From Cannabis sativa (lineage: Eukaryota; Streptophyta; Magnoliopsida; Rosales; Cannabaceae): a stretch of DNA of 64,000 bases. The DNA is taken from contig NC_083605.1 of the NCBI RefSeq assembly GCF_029168945.1, positions 41,644,659 through 41,708,658 of the forward strand, read 5' to 3'. Position 1 is the stretch's first letter. Each line of letters starts with the position of its first letter. Under the pieces are notes generated by a model. It had not been told where the DNA came from. It searched no databases and saw only the letters and a list, made by a program, of their open reading frames with translations. Shown one piece after another: positions 23,524 through 35,562 of the stretch. Both the position numbers and the translations under genes were made by a program.

Positions 23524-23538
23524 ATTAATATAAACTAA

Positions 23539-24671
23539 TCAGTACATATCAATTAATCCTAAATTCTGACGGTGCTTTTCAAATGCAGTCACGGCCAAGA
23601 CTTTGGTGAATGGATCAGCTAAGTTGTCCTCTGTGTCCACTTTCTCAACTAGTACATCCCCTCTTGCCATGTATTCTCTGATAATGTGATACTTCCTTTC
23701 AATGTGTTTGCTTCTCTTGTGGCTTCGAGGTTCCTTACTGTTAGCTATCGCTGCATTATTATCACAAAGTAGGACCAGAGGCTTTTCCATTCTAGGGACG
23801 ACACATATGCTGGTGAAGAACTTTCTTAGCCAGACAAGTTCTTTAGCAGCTTCGGCTACAGCTATGTATTCAGCTTCCATAGTCGAGTCCAATATCGCGG
23901 TTTGTTTTGCACTTCTCCAAACCACTGCTCCACACCTAAGAGTAAACACCATCCCAGATATAGATTTCTTGTCTTCAAGACTTGCTTGGAAATCTGAATA
24001 AGTGTAGCCTATGGGATTTAAAGCACCACCCTTGTAGACTAACACAAGATTCCTTGTACCCTTTAAGTATTTCAAAATATACTTAACTGCATTCCAATGT
24101 TCCTGTCCTAGATTAGACTGATACCTGCTCACTATTCCCAGTGCATAGCAGATGTCAGGTCTAGTGCATAACATTGCATACATTAGACTTCCAACTACAG
24201 AAGCATAGGGAATTTTCACCATGTCCTCTATCTCTTGAGGATCAGTCGAAGACTGTTCCTTAGATAGACGAATACCATATCTAGAAGGCATGTTTACCCC
24301 ATTGGTGTTGTTCATGGAGAATCTCTCTAAAACTTTGTCAATGTAAGTTGTTTGAGAGAGAGCAAGAGATTTGTTCTTTCGGTTTCTGATAATCTGAATA
24401 CCAGGAACATAGGCTGCTTCACCCAAATCTTTCATATCGAATTGAGTGTTGAGCCATTCCTTGATGTGAGTCATTTTCTTGACATTGTTTCCAATAATCA
24501 AAATATCATCAACTTTAAGGACTAGGAATACTACTACTTGGTCTTCCTTGAGTTGGTAAACACAAGGTTCATCTTCATTTTGAGGAAAGCCGTAGGTCTT
24601 GATGATTTCATCAAACCTTTTGTTCCATGAGCGAGAAGCCTGCTTAAGTCCATAAATAGATCCTATTTAAT
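23539..24671 (-). pseudogene. copia RT C-terminal part and RNase H of B
   Basis: The minus strand resumes RT with IYGLKQASRSWNKRF and reaches the active site as LKVDDILIIGNN, where the usual aromatic residue before VDD is Lys. An open frame from about 24501 to 23539 continues through LMYAMLCTRPDICYALGI and the copia RNase H: EAEYIAVAEAAKE, LLCDNNAAI, and the C-terminal ADPFTKVL motif. This end is well preserved. The upstream half of RT lies 8 kb away at 32612-33053 because element C inserted at 24672. Confidence 0.88.
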
Positions 24672-26214
24672 TGTTGGGTTTTATGCCCTAAATAAAACTC
24701 ATTTCAATATAATCAGATTTACTTATTAATATAGATCAGAAATAACATTTACTGTTGCATGGTTCACATGATTTATTTCATGATTATATGTAAACAATGT
24801 ATGAATTCATTTGAAACCCTTTTCACATACTTGATCCTGTTTATTGTGCTGTCAACACATTGGAAAGTAAACATGACTATGTGAATAAAGTTTCCTAGAT
24901 TTATCAGACACAGGGTCTTACTGATATGATAATCTACAACAAGAGTTTAGTTGCATTTGGAGAAATGCTATGTTCTTTCCAGAGCATTGGTTAAAGTAAA
25001 GCTCAGGTTGAATGCATGGAGTATGCATCGGAAGGGACAGATATTGAACTTTGACTTAGATTTATTAAACTTACCGTAATATCTATTCAAGTCAATATCG
25101 CCTAGTTGATCGTAGATCAAATGATCTCAATCCTTTTATGATTAGGCTCAATCTCAAGAGGCTATTCGTGTTCTTTGATTTGTTAGTTAAGCCTACTTTT
25201 AGGTCAGGGTGATACATACATTTTGGGAACACGGTAGTGTAATTGAGTTGGAGCGCTAACATAAACATGGAATATGTAGCTTCTATCTGGCAAATAGTAA
25301 GTAAAGGATGATCTCCTTCGAGCTTGACCAAACAAAAAATAAATGGTGGAGATCTCATTTTACATAAGCTTAAATATCATTCATACGGGGTTAAGTGTTT
25401 TAAGGATTAAATACATTGTAGGGTGTAACGGTAATCTAATCCCTTTATAGTGTAGATCATTCATATAGAGGATCATTGATCAAATTAGGATTATAACAAC
25501 GGATAACTAATGATGTGTCTATATGGTGGAACATATAGAGCATTCTATATAGTGAGAGTGCAACTCTAAGTTCTATGGGTGGATTCAACGAAGAATTTAT
25601 AAGTTAGTGAATTTTAGTAATAAATTCTTGATCTACTTATTGGAAGCTCGGTTATATAGACCCATGGTCCCCCTACTAGTTGAGATAATATTGCTTGTAA
25701 GACTCATATAATTGGTTTTGATTAAGCAATTATAAATCTCAAATTAGACTATGTCTATTTGTGAATTTTTCACTAAGTAAGGGCGAAATTATAAAGAAAG
25801 AGTTTTAGGGGCATATTTGTTAATTATGGTACTTTGTATGGTTCAATTAATAAATATGATAAACGAAAATATTATTTATAATTATTTATTGTTATTAAAT
25901 AGTTAGCATTGGCATTTAAATGCTTGAATATTAAAATTGGTGTTTTTGAGAAAATCAGATGCAAAAACGATAAAACTGCAAAATTGCAAAAGTGAGGCCC
26001 AAATCCACTAGGCATGGCCGACCACTTTTGTAAGGTTTTCCCTCTGATATTTTTGTTATTTTAATGCCAAATAATTCAAACCTAACCCTAGTGGAATGAT
26101 ATAAATAGATAGTGAAGGCTTTAGGAAAATTACACTTTTCTTATGACTTTTCATTCAGAAAAAACTGAGCCTTTCTTTCTCCCTATCTTTGGCCGACCCT
26201 TTCTCTTTCTTCTT

Positions 26215-28489
26215 TGGAACACCCTAACTAGCCTAGGCGTATTACGTGATTTTTAAACATACTGTGAAACTCGTTGCTAATCAACGAGGTTTATGGAAAT
26301 CGGGATTAATTAAAATTTTTGCTTTTTAATTAAACTTGTAAAATATTTATACAAAAATACTCGGGATCCCGATTACAAAACATTTTACAAAAGTTCACTA
26401 ACTATACAAAATACTTGTCGCCTAGCGCCTAATTAGAAAAAAATAGCCTTGCTGTCCTGAGGATCGTACGCTCCAAGCCTAACCGCCTCGACATGTACAA
26501 TCATCACCGGCTCCCTCTCACGGTCCTTCAGCCTTAGCCTTGCCCTTACCTACACATGAACATAGCACTGTGAGTCGACAGACTCAGTAAGAAAAGCATA
26601 AACAAATATCATACATAAATCCCGAGTCATGATCAGACGCCCATACCCCTGACCATAACCCTAACTGCCGTGTCCCACACGATATTGAGTCCTGAACGTT
26701 CATAAGATGGTACTATTGATAAGTAACAGCCTATACTCGGTACACTGGTCATGCTCCAGCTGCTAGTCATACTCTAGCCCGTACCGATGTGTTACAGTAT
26801 CAGCCTATACTCGGTTCACTGGTCATACTCCAGCTGCTAGTCATACTTTAGCCTAACTGATGTGATACGGTCACATAGTACTGTACCACCAACCCTAGTA
26901 TCAGCCTGTACTCGGTGTACTGGACATACTCTAGTTGCTACTCAAACTCTAGCCTAACCGATGTGATATGGTCGGATGGTACGAAGCCAACATACATATC
27001 TATGTAACCTAACAGGCTTCCTAACATGCACACTAAACATGTAATATATATGCATACTGTTATACTAATCTTACCTCAATTCCGAATTCAGGTGTGCCGG
27101 TCAACCTCACTGGAATGAACTGCGTGGCGATTTACAGGCTCCTAAACCATAACAATCACAACACTATAAGTGATACGCTAAATCACTTCCCGAGAACTTA
27201 AACTAGGAACTAAATGTTTTCTTATCGATAAAAAGCATGGCAATACCCCAAATAACATAAAAACGAGGAAATCTAGGGTTCCTGAAAATCACCCAACCGG
27301 CAGACCGGTTGCCCAGCTGGAATTTCGGTTTTGGGAATTTCAAAACCCCATCCGGAATTCCGGATGCACAACCGAAATTCCGGTTCCTCGCAGACCACTT
27401 TCAAAAATTCATAACTCATTCAATTCAAACCCAATTTAACACAAACCTTCCAGACCTGTTCTAAACATCCCACAGAACATTTCTAAAGCAACAAAACCAC
27501 CCAGAATATCATAAGATCAAAAATCACCATTAAAGCTCCAAGCTTTGAGTTTCAAACTCAAACTTGGTTAAGCAACATTATCGTGCATTCAAATCAGTCC
27601 AAAACTACCTAAACATGCATACTAAAGCTGCAGAAAACAAACACAAACTCATGCAACAATCATAGCAACAACTTTCAAAATTTGTCTTTGAAAACTTAAG
27701 CTTTTGAACTAAAAATTCCACAACTCTAAACAACCTAACTATCATGCATCACAAGCAGCTTAATTATCCTCAATTAATCATGCTTAAACCTCTACAAACA
27801 ACAACAAAATCACAGCAACAACAACAACCTAAACTGAGCATGCAAACATCATCTTTTCATCAAAAATTAAAGAAATTAAAAGAAAAGAAGCTAGAAAAAG
27901 GATTACCTCTACTACAATTACTATGAACTTTAGAAAAACACTTGAATTTAGCAAGGAATCACAGCCCTAGCAGCCCCCCAAGCTTGGCCGAAAAGAGAGA
28001 GAGAAAGAGCTTGAGAATTTTCTAATTTTTTTCTAAGTTTGGAAAATGAAAATAAATGCAACATAAACCTTTTTATTTCAGCCAACATAACAATCAAATA
28101 ACATTTAAATTTCCAATTTCTAAGTCCACTAAAGGACAAAATATAAATGGGGAAAAATGACCATTTTGCCCCTTCACACAAAATAACATAACTAACACTA
28201 AAGGGGTATTTTGGGAAATTCTAAATTCTCGGCCAATCCTGACATTCCCAAAGTCTAATAAACCGTCACACAATACTAACATACTAAGTTGTGATTTTAC
28301 TGAGCCAAACACCGAGTTCCATGTTACCGGGCACCGGAAATGCAAAATTATAAAATCACTATATGACATAAAATGCATTTCAGAATTCAATAATAACAGC
28401 ATAATAATTATTTAAATAGTTATAAATAATTTTCCATAATTAAACATAATAAACTGCTAATCTCCAAATTAAACTAAGCGGTCTTTACA
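26215..28489 (-). mobile_element. Solo LTR E of a Tekay-like gypsy element
   Basis: 2,275 bp on the minus strand, from TGTAAAGACCGC at 28489 to GGTGTTCCA at 26215, where the terminal GTTACA carries one change. Target duplication ttctt at 26210-26214 and 28490-28494. It has the same landmarks as the LTRs of D, H and the chimera (start, 'CGGTGCCCGGTAACATGG' block, CTCTCTTTCTC block, CCGGAATTCCGG repeats), but is diverged. No internal region is attached, so recombination between LTRs probably removed it. Confidence 0.88.
26727..26985 (-). repeat. Short tandem repeats within solo LTR E
   Basis: Three related units beginning CAGCCTATAC or CAGCCTGTAC at 26727, 26801 and 26902. Each contains CTCGG..ACTGG.CATACTC, a CTAGTCATACT-like block and (C/A)CGATGTG. 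Spacing is 74 and 101 bp. They correspond in position to the repeated hairpins in the other Tekay LTRs. Confidence 0.6.
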
Positions 28490-28787
28490 TTCTTCCTCTT
28501 CAATTTCGAAATTCTTAGTGTTAGAGTAGTGCCCACACACAGCAAGTGATACCTCAATCATAGTGAGGAAGATCGTGAAGAAAGACTTTCAGCAAGAAGG
28601 AGTTTCAGCACTAAAGAATCAGAGAGAGAGATGCAGGTTCAGATATTGATAATGCTCTGCTACAGAAAGGAATTAAGGGCTAGATATCTGAACGGAAGGA
28701 GTCATTATATTCTGCTGCACCCAATGTAAGGTTTCCTAAACTTTATATTTGAGTAGATCTAAGATCCTGGTAAAATAATTTCCAACA

Positions 28788-31435
28788 ACTGGCCTCAGAG
28801 CCATGGTAATTGATTTGCTTGTAAGAATTTTGGACTTTAAAATGATGTTTGATGTTTTGGATGGTATCATGTTGTATTGAGTGTTATTTGATGATTGATT
28901 GATGTTTGTGAGTTTTCGTGAAACGTAATTGAATATCTATTTCTGGAATTATTTTTATTGGATATTATGGAAAAAATTAAGCAAGTTACCTTTTTATAGA
29001 ACTCAATTTCGATTTAATTTGAATTAGTTATGATTTTTTAAAGTTTCAAAAATATCGAGGGATGTTGCTGCACCACGCGAGCACGCGGAAATCATGCAGC
29101 CTCCCCCTGCGCCGAGGTTTCACGGCCAAACACCCCCCATGCGCGCTCAGGGGTAGTATGCAAAGCATACTGTCCGTACAACTCGTATTTTTTTTTCGTT
29201 TTTCTTCGTTTTTTCATGCTATTTCATGGATTTAAGTTCTGATTTTTTGTGTAGTTCTGTATTTATACATTTACTATTCCTAATTCAATTCTAATTACCA
29301 TAATTAAATTAATTAATATTTTTTAAATCTAATTCATGATATTAGTGTAATTTGAATTTGAAAAATAGTAAATATCTATCTTTTTTTGCTTAATTATTTA
29401 TCTTATTTTTAAATTTGATTATATCTTATCTTATTTTTAAATTTAAGGTCAGATATTAAATTTTTTAAATTAAATTTTTTTTAAATAATTTGACCGTATT
29501 TAAATTTAAAATAAGATAAATAATCATGTAATTTTAAATAGATGTAAGATATTTTGCTAACTTTTAAATTTTGTTATTTTATTTATTTAAATTACATTTA
29601 AAATCTGAAAAACATATTTATTTATCTTTTTTAATTTTTTTTTTATTTATAAAATAACATTAAATTTTAAAAGTAGTTAGCAAATTTTGAAATGATATTT
29701 AGGTTGGTTGAAACCTAATTTTTCAAAATTGCAGGTTTAAGTTTAAATATTTTTTTTTTTAATTTCAAAATTTTTAAATTTCATTTTATTTTATAATTTT
29801 CGAAAATAATTTTTTTTTTAATTAATTTTTCGAAATTATTTATTTAAAATTAAATAAATCTTACATCCAACTATCCAGCTAACCTTGTTGCAGGAGTATG
29901 TTTTTTTAGCTTGTTTGTAAGTTTTTAAAACCTATTATTGCTTGGTTGGAAATAGCCATGGTTAACTTGTTGACAGATCCAATGATCTAATTTTAACTCA
30001 TGGCTCCCTTGGTCAAGTAAATAATTTGTAAGAGGTGTATTTACAATCTTCTTTCATCTATGTATGACCTAGCAACATGATAGGATCCATCCAAATTGTG
30101 TGCCTGTGTGAGCCTATGTGTTTAATTTCATTATAGATGCATATAGGTTGTTGTTGCTAAATAAAATATCATAGTTCTTGAAAGATTTTACTTAGGCCCA
30201 TTTAGTTTTTGGACCTATTCAATTAATAACAGTTGTTCATTTTAAGGTTAAATTCCTCTCTTTTGGGCCTTGTGTGAGAGTTGGGAGCCATGGTAGTGGG
30301 TACGACATACTGACCCCAGCACCCCCTCACACGAACCACCCCAATTGTGAAGGCCCATTTGCCTGATTTGAATAACTGTATTAGGTTAATTAAACTAGTT
30401 TAACCTAATAAAATTGATTAGCAACATAATTAATTTCACTTATTTTGAAATTAATTTAAGAAAATCATAGTTTAAAGAATTTTATTCTAAGCTAAACTAT
30501 ATGTATTTTCTTGTATTTAATTAAATATAGAATTATAACCATCTAGATTCTTTCTGAAGCTTAATTTAAATTTTTCATTAAATATTCCTATTTAAGTTGA
30601 TATTTAGTTATCTCTAACTAATCAACTTAAATCTGAATATCTTTTGCATTTAAAATTTCAAAATTAAGTTGAGGAATTTTAGGCATTGGTTATTAAGATT
30701 CTTTAGATATTTTTTAAGTTGATATCTTTTGGAATATTAACTTAAAATGGAATATTTTCAAATTAAGTGGTTACAACTTAATTTTTGATATTTAATTAAA
30801 TTTAAATTTTAAAATATCTAAGTTCTAGATTTTTTTTCTATTGCAACTTAAATTAGATACTTTTTCAAATTTTTGTTAAAAAGATACTTAGTCAGATAAG
30901 ATATTTTCTAAATAGTTATTGCTAGACTACTTATAATTTCTAATATTAAATAGGAAAATATTATACATTGTGAAATTAATTATTTATATGATTAATTTTG
31001 GTACAATTTATTTTAAGTATATTTTTCCTAGTATTAAACTAGAGATTAATAATTAAGACTTATCTACACTTATTTATTTATTTCTTGAATTTAATACATT
31101 TAATTAATTTGAAAATTAAATATCTAAGTTGATTTTCATCATGATACTTAAATATTTCTTTTTCATGACACTTAATTAAATAGAAAATTATTTTTAGTTG
31201 AAATTTATTTTTTCAACTAAATTTAAATAATTTTTCAAAATTTATTTTTTTCTTTATTTTATTAATCAAATTTCAAAATTGCATTTCTTAAATGCTGGAA
31301 TTTCAATTTTTATCTTGAAAAATAGATTAAGTTATAAATTAATTATTTATTTTAATTAATTTTTGGACCAACTTAAATCAATGATTTTTTCATTTATTGA
31401 TTAATTTAAAATAAATGAATTAAAAATTAATATTT
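28788..31435 (+). other. Primer-binding site and AT-rich leader of C
   Basis: Two bases after the LTR comes TGGCCTCAGAGCC (28790-28802), a slightly altered initiator-Met type primer-binding site. The leader carries a GC-rich block (about 29060-29180) with hairpin AGTATGCAAAGCATACT at 29155-29171, and a second GC-rich island at 30265-30356 with inverted repeats. The rest is AT-rich and non-coding. The same two islands occur in the leader of B. Confidence 0.75.
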
Positions 31436-32606
31436 AAGTGTTTTAAGGATTAAATACATTGTAGGGTGTAACGGTAATCTAATCCCTTTACAGTGTAGAT
31501 CATTCATATAGAGGATCATTGATCAAATTAGGATTATAACAATGGATAACTAATGATGTGTCTATATGGTGGAACATATAGAGCATTCTATATACTGAGA
31601 GTGCAATTCTAAGTTCTATGCGTGGATTCAACGAAGAATTAATAAGTTAGTGAATTTTAGTAATAAATTCTTGATCTACTTATTGGAAGCTCGGTTATAT
31701 AGACCCATGGTCCCCCTACTAGTTGAGATAATATTGCTTGTAAGACTCATATAATGGGTTTTGATTAATCAATTATAAATCTCAAATTAGACTATGTCTA
31801 TTTGTGAATTTTTCACTAAGTAAGGGCGAAATTGTAAAGAAAGAGTTTTAGGGGCATATTTTTTAATTATGATACTTTGTATGGTTCAATTAATAAATAT
31901 GATAACTGACAATATTATTTAATAATGATTTATAGTTATTAAATAGTTAGAATTGGCATTTAAATGGTTGAATTTGAAAATTGGTGTTTTTGAGAAAATC
32001 AGATGCAGAAAAGATAAAACTACAAATTTGCAAAAGTGAGGCCCAAATCCACTTGGCATGGCCGGCAACTTTTGTAGGGTTTTCATTCTGATATTTTCAT
32101 TATTTTAATGCCATATAATTCAAACCTAACCCTGGTGGAATGCTATAAATAGATAGTGAAGGCTTCAGGAAAATTATACTTTTCTTCTGACTTTTCATTC
32201 AGAAAAAATTGAGCCTTTCTTTCTCCCTATCTTTGGTCGACCCTTTCTCTTTCTTCTTCCTCTTCTATTTCGAAATTCTTAGTGTTAGAGTAGTGCCCAC
32301 ACACAGCAAGTGATACCTCAATCATATTGAGGAAGATAGTGAAGAAAGACTTTCAGCAAGAAGGAGTTTCAGCACTAAAGAATCACAAAGAGAGATCCAG
32401 GTTCAGATATTGATAATGCTCTGCTACAGAAAGGAATCAAAGGCTAGATATGTGAATGGAAAGAGTCATTATATTCCGCTGCACCCAATGTAACGTTTCC
32501 TAAACTTAATATGTGTTTATTTCATCTTTTTACAAAGTTCATATTTAGGGTGTTAATCAACATACTTGTGAGTAGATCTAAGATCCTGGTAAAATAATTT
32601 CCAACA
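31436..32606 (+). repeat. Truncated 3' LTR of C
   Basis: Matches the 5' LTR from TAAGTGTTTTAAGG (25396) to its end, so about 725 bp of the LTR start is missing. It ends AATTTCCAACA, followed by ttaat. TATAAATA at 32144-32151. Confidence 0.85.
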
Positions 32607-32611
32607 TTAAT

Positions 32612-33053
32612 TTGGAAACTTTCTTTTCCTGCCCTGGAAGAACATAGCCTTCTGGTTGCTCCATATAAATGGTTTCTTCAAGTACCCCATTAAGGAAGAC
32701 AGTCTTGACATCCATTTGCCAGATTTCATAATCGAAAGCAACAGCTATGGAGAGAAGAATTCGGATGGATTTGAGCATCGCAACAGGACTAAAAGTTTCC
32801 TCATAGTCCACGCCTTCTCTTTGGGTATAACCTTTGGCTACAAGTCAAGCTTTAAAAGTTTCGACTTTGCCTCCAGCTCCTCTTTTCTTCTTGTAAACGC
32901 ACTTGCATCCTATCGGATGATAGTCGTCAGGTGCGTCTACATATTCCCATACTTTGTTCTTTATCATGGAATCCATTTTTGAATCCATGCCGGCCGACCA
33001 TCGTTTCCGTTGCGGACTAGCCATTGCCTGTTTATAAGTTAATGGATCGTCTT
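32612..33053 (-). pseudogene. copia RT N-terminal part of B
   Basis: The minus strand encodes DDPLTYKQAM, then VWEYVDAPDDYHPIGCKCVYKKK, VAKGYTQREGVDYEETFSPVA and WQMDVKTVFLNG, the canonical opening of copia RT. A TGA at about 32848 replaces the Arg codon normally found before LVAKG. It is bounded by the insertion site of D (gtctt, 33049-33053) on one side and of C (ttaat, 32607-32611) on the other. It continues to 24671 leftward and to 42416 rightward in the ancestral element. Confidence 0.88.
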
Positions 33054-35283
33054 TGTAAAGCCCGCTTAGTTAATTTGGAAATTAGCAGTTATTTATGTTA
33101 ATCAGGAAATTATTTATAGCTATTTAAATAATTTATCATTGTTATTTATGGAATTCAGATATGCATAATTATGTCATCAGTAGCTTTTATGTTTCGCATT
33201 TCCGGTGTCCGGTATTTTGGAACGCGGCGTTTGGCTCAGTAGAAATCACAACTTAGTATGTTAGTATTTTGGGGGCGGGATTTAGACATTGGGAATGTCG
33301 GGAATGGCCGGGAATTTAGAATGTCCCAAAAATACCCCTTTAGTGGTTATTATGTGGTTTTAGTATGGAGGGGCAAAATGGTCTTTTTGCCCCAATGATA
33401 TTTTTGTCTTATGTGATTTTTAAATGGAAATTAAATATTATTTGGTTATTTTGAATTGGCTGAAATAAGTTTAGTTATATGGCAATTCTCTTTTATTTCT
33501 CTCACTTTTCAAACACTTAGAAAAAAATAGAAAATTTCAAAAAAGAAACTCTCTCAAGCCCCTCTCTTTTCGGCCATCTTTGAGCAGCTAGGAGGAAGGA
33601 TTTTTCTTGGTGATTCAAGTCCTTCTTGTGTAGATTTTTTGATCCTTAGTTGCTTGTAAGTGGTTCTCAACCTCTCTTTGTGTTTTTGATGTTTTTTATG
33701 TGAAAATAGTAGGTTGCATGTTAGATTTTGTGGCTGTTCTTGTTGCTGTGTTTGATTATTGTGTTCTGAGGTTCAAAGCATGTTTATTTGATATAAATTG
33801 AAATGTTTGAGGCATGATTAGTTAGGTTGTTCAAGCTCTTAGTTTTTATGTGAAAAAGTATGATTTTTGAAGGAAAATGTTGTGATTATGTGCTGTGATG
33901 TTGCTGGATGTTATTGTTAGTTTGCAGAGGTTATTTTATGCTTAGTGATGTAGAATTAAGCTACTGGATTGCTTGTTTAAGTGGTTTTGCTCAAGCTTGA
34001 GTTTGGAACTCAAAGCTTGAGCTCCAATGGTGAATTTTGCATGTGGGATTTCGGTAGGTTTGATGCTCTAGAATTGTTATTTGGGACCTATAGAGGAGGT
34101 CCGGAAAGTTTGGGATCAATTGGGTTCGAATTGGTCAAGATATGTGAATTTTTGGTTGCCGTCGCGAGGAACCGATTCCGGTTGAGCATCCGGAATTCCG
34201 GATGGGGGTTCGTATTTTCCCAGAACCGATTCCGGTTGGGCAACCGACTTCCGGATGGGGGATTTTTCGTAACCCTAGTTTTCCTCGTTTTTGGGTTTTT
34301 AGGGGTATTGCCATGCTTTTTATCGATAGGGAAACTTTTAGTTTCAAGTTTTAGTCCCCGGGAAGTGATTTAGCGTGTCACTTATAGCGTTGTGGTTTTT
34401 ATGGTTTAGGAGCCAGTAATCCGCCGTTCAGCTTCAGTTCCAGTCAGGTTGACCGGCACACCTGAAATCGGAATCTAGGTAAGATTAGTATAACAGTATG
34501 CATATGTAGATTACATGTTTAGCGTGCATGTAGGAAGCCTGTTAGATTACATTAGATATGTATTTAGGCTTCGAACCACCCAACCCCGTCACGTCGAGAC
34601 AGCCGGAGTATGACCAAGAATGAGTATGACCGGCTCGACCGATCAGCCGACACCGGTTGGTGGTTCGGGCTATTGACCTATCCCGTCGGTACAGCTGGAG
34701 TATGACCAGCAGCCGGAGTATGACCGGCTCGACCGATCAGAGGATACTTGTCAATAGTACCGTCCCCCGAACGTTCAAAACTCGGCACCATGTTGGACAT
34801 GGCAAGAAGTGCTCGGCACCATGTTGGACATGGCGAGAGCGGGACTCGCATCGTGTTGGACACGGCAATCGATTTTATGTATGATATTAGTATGCTTTTC
34901 TTACCGAGTCCGTCGACTCACGCGTTTAAGTTCATGTGTAGGTAAAGGCAAGGCAGTTGCTGATGGACCGTGAGCGAGCTTATGGGATTGTACATGTCGG
35001 GGAGGTTAGGCCTGGAGCGTACGATCCTCGGGACAGCAGGGCTGGGATTTTTGTAACGGTCGTTAGATGACCTTATTTTGATGTAAAAGTTGAATAGTAA
35101 ATACATTTGTAAATATTTTTATAAATCGGGATCCCGAGACTTTTTGTTAAAATGGTTTATAAGTTTAATGAAAAAGCAAAATTTTAATTAATCACGTGTT
35201 TCCATAAACCTCGTTGATTAGCAACGAGCCGCACAAGACATTTAAAAATCACGTAATACGCCTAAATTAGTTAGGGTGTTACA
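33054..35283 (+). repeat. 5' LTR of D
   Basis: 2,230 bp, TGTAAAGCCCGC...GGGTGTTACA. It has about 85 bp near 33465-33550 that are absent from the 3' LTR. Confidence 0.93.
34788..34865 (+). repeat. Three tandem hairpins in the D LTR
   Basis: CCATGTTGGACATGG at 34788-34802 and 34819-34833, and TCGTGTTGGACACGG at 34851-34865. Each is a stem around TGG. The third copy changes both sides of a base pair. The 3' LTR has the same set at about 41917-41996, LTR H at 52807-52885, and the chimera LTR on the minus strand at about 56363-56443. Confidence 0.75.
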
Positions 35284-35286
35284 ACT

Positions 35287-35299
35287 TGGTATCGTAGCC
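35287..35299 (+). other. Primer-binding site of D
   Basis: TGGTATCGTAGCC, three bases after the LTR. The expected site, complementary to initiator Met tRNA, is TGGTATCAGAGCC as in the chimera. Two bases differ here. Confidence 0.7.
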
Positions 35300-35562
35300 G
35301 CTGTGTTGTCTTCCGAAGATCGTCACGACATGTACAATCATCATCGCTGCTAGCTCGGTTCACGGTTCGGCAAGCCTTTATTGCTTTAGTAGTTTATTTT
35401 ATTCGGTTATGAAAAAGAAAAGCCGTTAGGAAGCATGTTAGTAGCCTGATCGTAGAATAGGCGCATGTTTCATTTCTAATTTCCAAATTAAGCGGCATTA
35501 GTAAGCTCGCCTTGAATACGACCCGATATGCCAACTCTTGGTTTCGCAGCGGTTCTAACTAG

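Larger units (their letters stand above)
24672..28787 (+). repeat. 5' LTR of C, interrupted by solo LTR E
   Basis: Begins TGTTGGGTTTTATGCCC and ends AATTTCCAACA. Without E and its duplication it is about 1,836 bp, close to the intact LTR of B. TATAAATA at 26100-26107. Confidence 0.85.
24672..32606 (+). mobile_element. Element C: copia deletion derivative
   Basis: Plus-strand element inserted in the RT of B with perfect target duplication ttaat (24667-24671 and 32607-32611). It has a 5' LTR (holding solo LTR E), a primer-binding site, about 2.6 kb of AT-rich leader and a 3' LTR lacking its first part. No gag or pol remains. The leader is homologous to that of B, so C is a close relative that lost everything from the leader into the 3' LTR. 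Both outer ends and the duplication are intact. Confidence 0.88.

Noticed and set aside
27744..27926. A 60-codon Gln/Lys-rich frame
   Set aside because: Low-complexity CAA/AAA repeats inside a solo LTR, with no similarity to a known protein.
34788..34865. Regularly spaced palindromic repeats that look CRISPR-like
   Set aside because: Only three units, present in every related LTR copy and in a plant retrotransposon context. They are LTR hairpins.
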